Assembly: GCA_900542805.1 (NCBI GenBank)
Contig: UQOW01000014.1
Coordinates: 1-54,487 of the forward strand
From: an uncultured Sutterella sp.
GTDB lineage: Bacteria > Pseudomonadota > Gammaproteobacteria > Burkholderiales > Burkholderiaceae_F
Length of the DNA: 54,487 nt
Direction: 5' to 3'
Shown piece by piece: positions 52,768 to 54,487 of this stretch. Within the stretch, counting starts at the first letter, position 1. Each line of letters opens with the position of its first letter. A program made the translations under genes and the position numbers. The notes below the pieces were generated by a model, which had not been told where the DNA came from, did no database searches, and was given only the letters and a program-made list of their open reading frames with translations.

Positions 52768-54045
52768 GTGATTCTTCCCATGTTTTACGGCTGGAATTTG
52801 TGTGCTCTCTCGACCCTGGGGAACCTCATCATTCAGGGTACGGCCATCTACTCCATGAACTCGTTTATCGAGCCTCTGTTCGAGGCCTATGGGTGGAGTC
52901 GAACGGCAACGAGTGCAAGCATGGGTATAGCCGCACTCATCGGCTTCGGATGTGCCCCGCTCATCGGAACACTCGATATGCGTATCGGTTCGCGCAAAAT
53001 GATGTGCATCGGATCGCTTCTGGCCGCCGCAGCCCTGTTCGGCATGGGCTCGACGGACAACTACTACATCTTTACGGCCTGCTTTTGCCTTGTGTGGGCG
53101 GCAAGCCAATGTTGCGGGGGACTGGTAGCCAACGGTCTTTTGTGTCACTGGTTTAAGGTGCATCGGGGGCTGGCCTTCGGTATTGCCGCCGTCGGCATGT
53201 CGTTTGCCGGATCAATCATCCCGATTTTTTCCCTATTTTGTATTACGCATTGGGGCATTGCCAACGCTTACTACATTCTCGGCGTCTGTGCCGCTCTTCT
53301 GTGTATCCCGTGTTTCCTGATGGTGCGCGAACGCCCGGAAATGATGGGGCTGACGCCTGACGGTCTTGTTGTTGAGAAAAAGACCGCCACTGTCGCCGAG
53401 CAACAGACAGACACATCTGAGGATGCACCGCATCGCAAGGATCCGTCCATTCGGCAATTCCTTTGCATGAAGGAAATCTACCTTATCGGTTTGGGGGCCG
53501 GTCTCGGACTGATGTGTGCCTCCGGCCTAATGTCCCAATTAAAGCCGCGTTTTACCGAGCTCGGATACGACCCGGTCACAGCAATGACCTTTATGTCCGT
53601 CGCAGCCGTCTCATGCGGTTTAAGTAAGTTTTTCTGGGGTTGGCTTGCCGACACCTTCCGTCCGATTCGAGCCCTGCGTCTTGTGATGACCTTACACGTG
53701 ATTGCTTTGGCGCTTTCCGTGATGCACTTCGGATATTTTGCGACGTTCCTGTACTGCATCTTCATGGGAGCGTGCTGCGGATCGTACTGGACGCTACTGC
53801 CGGCTGTCGTGGGCTTTTACTTCGGACCGACACACTTTCTCGGAACGTACCGCTTCATCAGTTTCTTTTTGCTCTTAAAGTCCTGTGCCTATCCGATTCT
53901 CGGGTATTCCTTTGATAAAACGGCAAGCTATGAGGCAGGCTATCTTGTGTACCTAGTGCTCGTCTTTATCGGTCTTATTCTCACGCTTCTTCTCGATGAG
54001 AAGAAAGGCTCCGAGTACAAGGCCATGACGGCCGGTAAAAGTTAA
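52768..54045 (+). CDS. MFS transporter, oxalate/formate antiporter-like
   Basis: Twelve-helix major facilitator of 425 residues. It begins with MFYGWNLCALSTLGNLII (after an initial MILP), the opening typical of the OFA family. A central cytoplasmic loop (about 190-225) has a poorly conserved KKTATVAEQQTDTSED stretch. The GMAVGMSFAG-type motif (FGIAAVGMSFAGS) and YEAGYLVYLVLVFIG at the end fit. The substrate is unknown; oxalate, formate or another monocarboxylate is inferred. GTG at 52768 or ATG at 52780 could be the start. Converges with the LysE gene. Confidence 0.85.
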   Translation: MILPMFYGWNLCALSTLGNLIIQGTAIYSMNSFIEPLFEAYGWSRTATSASMGIAALIGFGCAPLIGTLDMRIGSRKMMCIGSLLAAAALFGMGSTDNYYIFTACFCLVWAASQCCGGLVANGLLCHWFKVHRGLAFGIAAVGMSFAGSIIPIFSLFCITHWGIANAYYILGVCAALLCIPCFLMVRERPEMMGLTPDGLVVEKKTATVAEQQTDTSEDAPHRKDPSIRQFLCMKEIYLIGLGAGLGLMCASGLMSQLKPRFTELGYDPVTAMTFMSVAAVSCGLSKFFWGWLADTFRPIRALRLVMTLHVIALALSVMHFGYFATFLYCIFMGACCGSYWTLLPAVVGFYFGPTHFLGTYRFISFFLLLKSCAYPILGYSFDKTASYEAGYLVYLVLVFIGLILTLLLDEKKGSEYKAMTAGKS

Positions 54046-54054
54046 CTCCAGCTC

Positions 54055-54487
54055 TTAGAAAAAGGGCTCGGTGGCCAAGAACAGCACAATCAGACCGATG
54101 AAAAAGAAAATCACAGCGTTCGCATGATTGACGTGTGCAGCGCCCTTTTGCCCTTCAAAAAAACGGCGCGCATGACCGGCCAGGATTGCATAGAGCATCC
54201 CGCAGGCGACAACCATCACGGCATACACGGCAATCATAATGACAACTTGCGGCACATACGGTTTGTCTAAAGCAATAAATTGCGGAAAGACCGAAATCGT
54301 GAACACGAGCGGTTGAGGATTGGTAATCGAAACGAGAACCGACTTGAGAAAAAAAGTGTCGTGCGTGTGTTCAGTGTGTTCTTTAACGGCAATCGCTCCG
54401 TGTCCGGCTTTTTTCCATGAGTACCACGATAGTTGACGTTCTCTCCGCCGTGAACGACGGAGATTCTCTACTGTGTCAGCAGCTTGC
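54055..54487 (-). CDS. LysE/RhtB family amino acid exporter, cut by window edge
   Basis: The frame is open to the end of the window. The visible 143 residues are the C-terminal two thirds of a LysE/RhtB exporter: FFLKSVLVSITNPQPLVF matches the family's GFLxNxLNPK region, followed by TISVFPQFIA and two or three hydrophobic segments. The upstream part (RRSRRERQLSWYSWKKAGHG) is the charged loop. A GTG at 54306 is internal and not the start. The 5' end lies beyond base 54487. Confidence 0.8.
   Translation of the reverse strand, partial: QAADTVENLRRSRRRERQLSWYSWKKAGHGAIAVKEHTEHTHDTFFLKSVLVSITNPQPLVFTISVFPQFIALDKPYVPQVVIMIAVYAVMVVACGMLYAILAGHARRFFEGQKGAAHVNHANAVIFFFIGLIVLFLATEPFF

Noticed and set aside
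54055..54306. A complete 83-residue exporter starting at GTG 54306
   Set aside because: The frame continues upstream to the window edge with LysE-type sequence, so this GTG is internal and the gene is truncated by the window.

Overview
The window is a chromosomal segment from a Gram-negative bacterium, most likely an anaerobic or microaerophilic member of the Burkholderiales in or near the Sutterellaceae (Sutterella or Parasutterella type). This placement is an inference. It rests on gene order typical of betaproteobacteria (ileS-lspA-coaBC-dut, recG-oxyR, folC-SPOR protein-cvpA-purF, yciB-ppiC, ompR-envZ) combined with an anaerobic fumarate/aspartate gene set (aspA-dcuA and frdAB). No tRNA, rRNA, CRISPR array or intact prophage was seen.

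Layout. 1-8.7 kb: plus-strand ileS-lspA, a minus-strand tautomerase and a decayed AAA/DUF4143 ATPase, then coaBC, a small membrane protein, dut, a pair of nucleoside-recognition membrane proteins and a DUF2156 protein. 8.7-12.3 kb: etfBA (minus) and fhs (plus). 12.3-18.0 kb: a six-gene minus operon, M50 protease-folC-SPOR-cvpA-purF-pdxY. 18.2-26.1 kb: aspA-dcuA, a degraded IS relic, and frdAB, all minus. 26.1-30.8 kb: recG-oxyR-Sel1 protein, then an HU-type protein. 30.8-36.4 kb: ompR-envZ, a secreted small protein and an M16 peptidase. 36.5-45.0 kb: plus-strand yciB-ppiC-mfd, two coupled repeat proteins and a DUF401 permease. 45.0-54.5 kb: copA, a candidate structured RNA, metQ, parE, a small conserved-looking protein, a CFI-box protein, an MFS carrier and a truncated LysE exporter.

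How the genes work together. AspA makes fumarate from aspartate, DcuA exchanges C4-dicarboxylates, and FrdAB reduces fumarate to succinate: a fumarate respiration module, although no membrane-anchor gene lies next to frdAB. Fhs, FolC, PurF and CvpA relate to one-carbon and purine metabolism.

The strongest anomaly is PurF. Its N-terminal nucleophile Cys is Ser and the oxyanion Asn is Glu, while the phosphoribosyltransferase half looks intact, suggesting an enzyme that has lost glutaminase activity and uses ammonia. Other points of interest are a CopZ-like domain at the C-terminus of CopA with its own ribosome binding site and start codon, two translationally coupled proteins with WGDG motifs and leucine-rich-like repeats but no signal peptide, an HU protein with a CxxC tail, and a possible sRNA or leader between metQ and copA.
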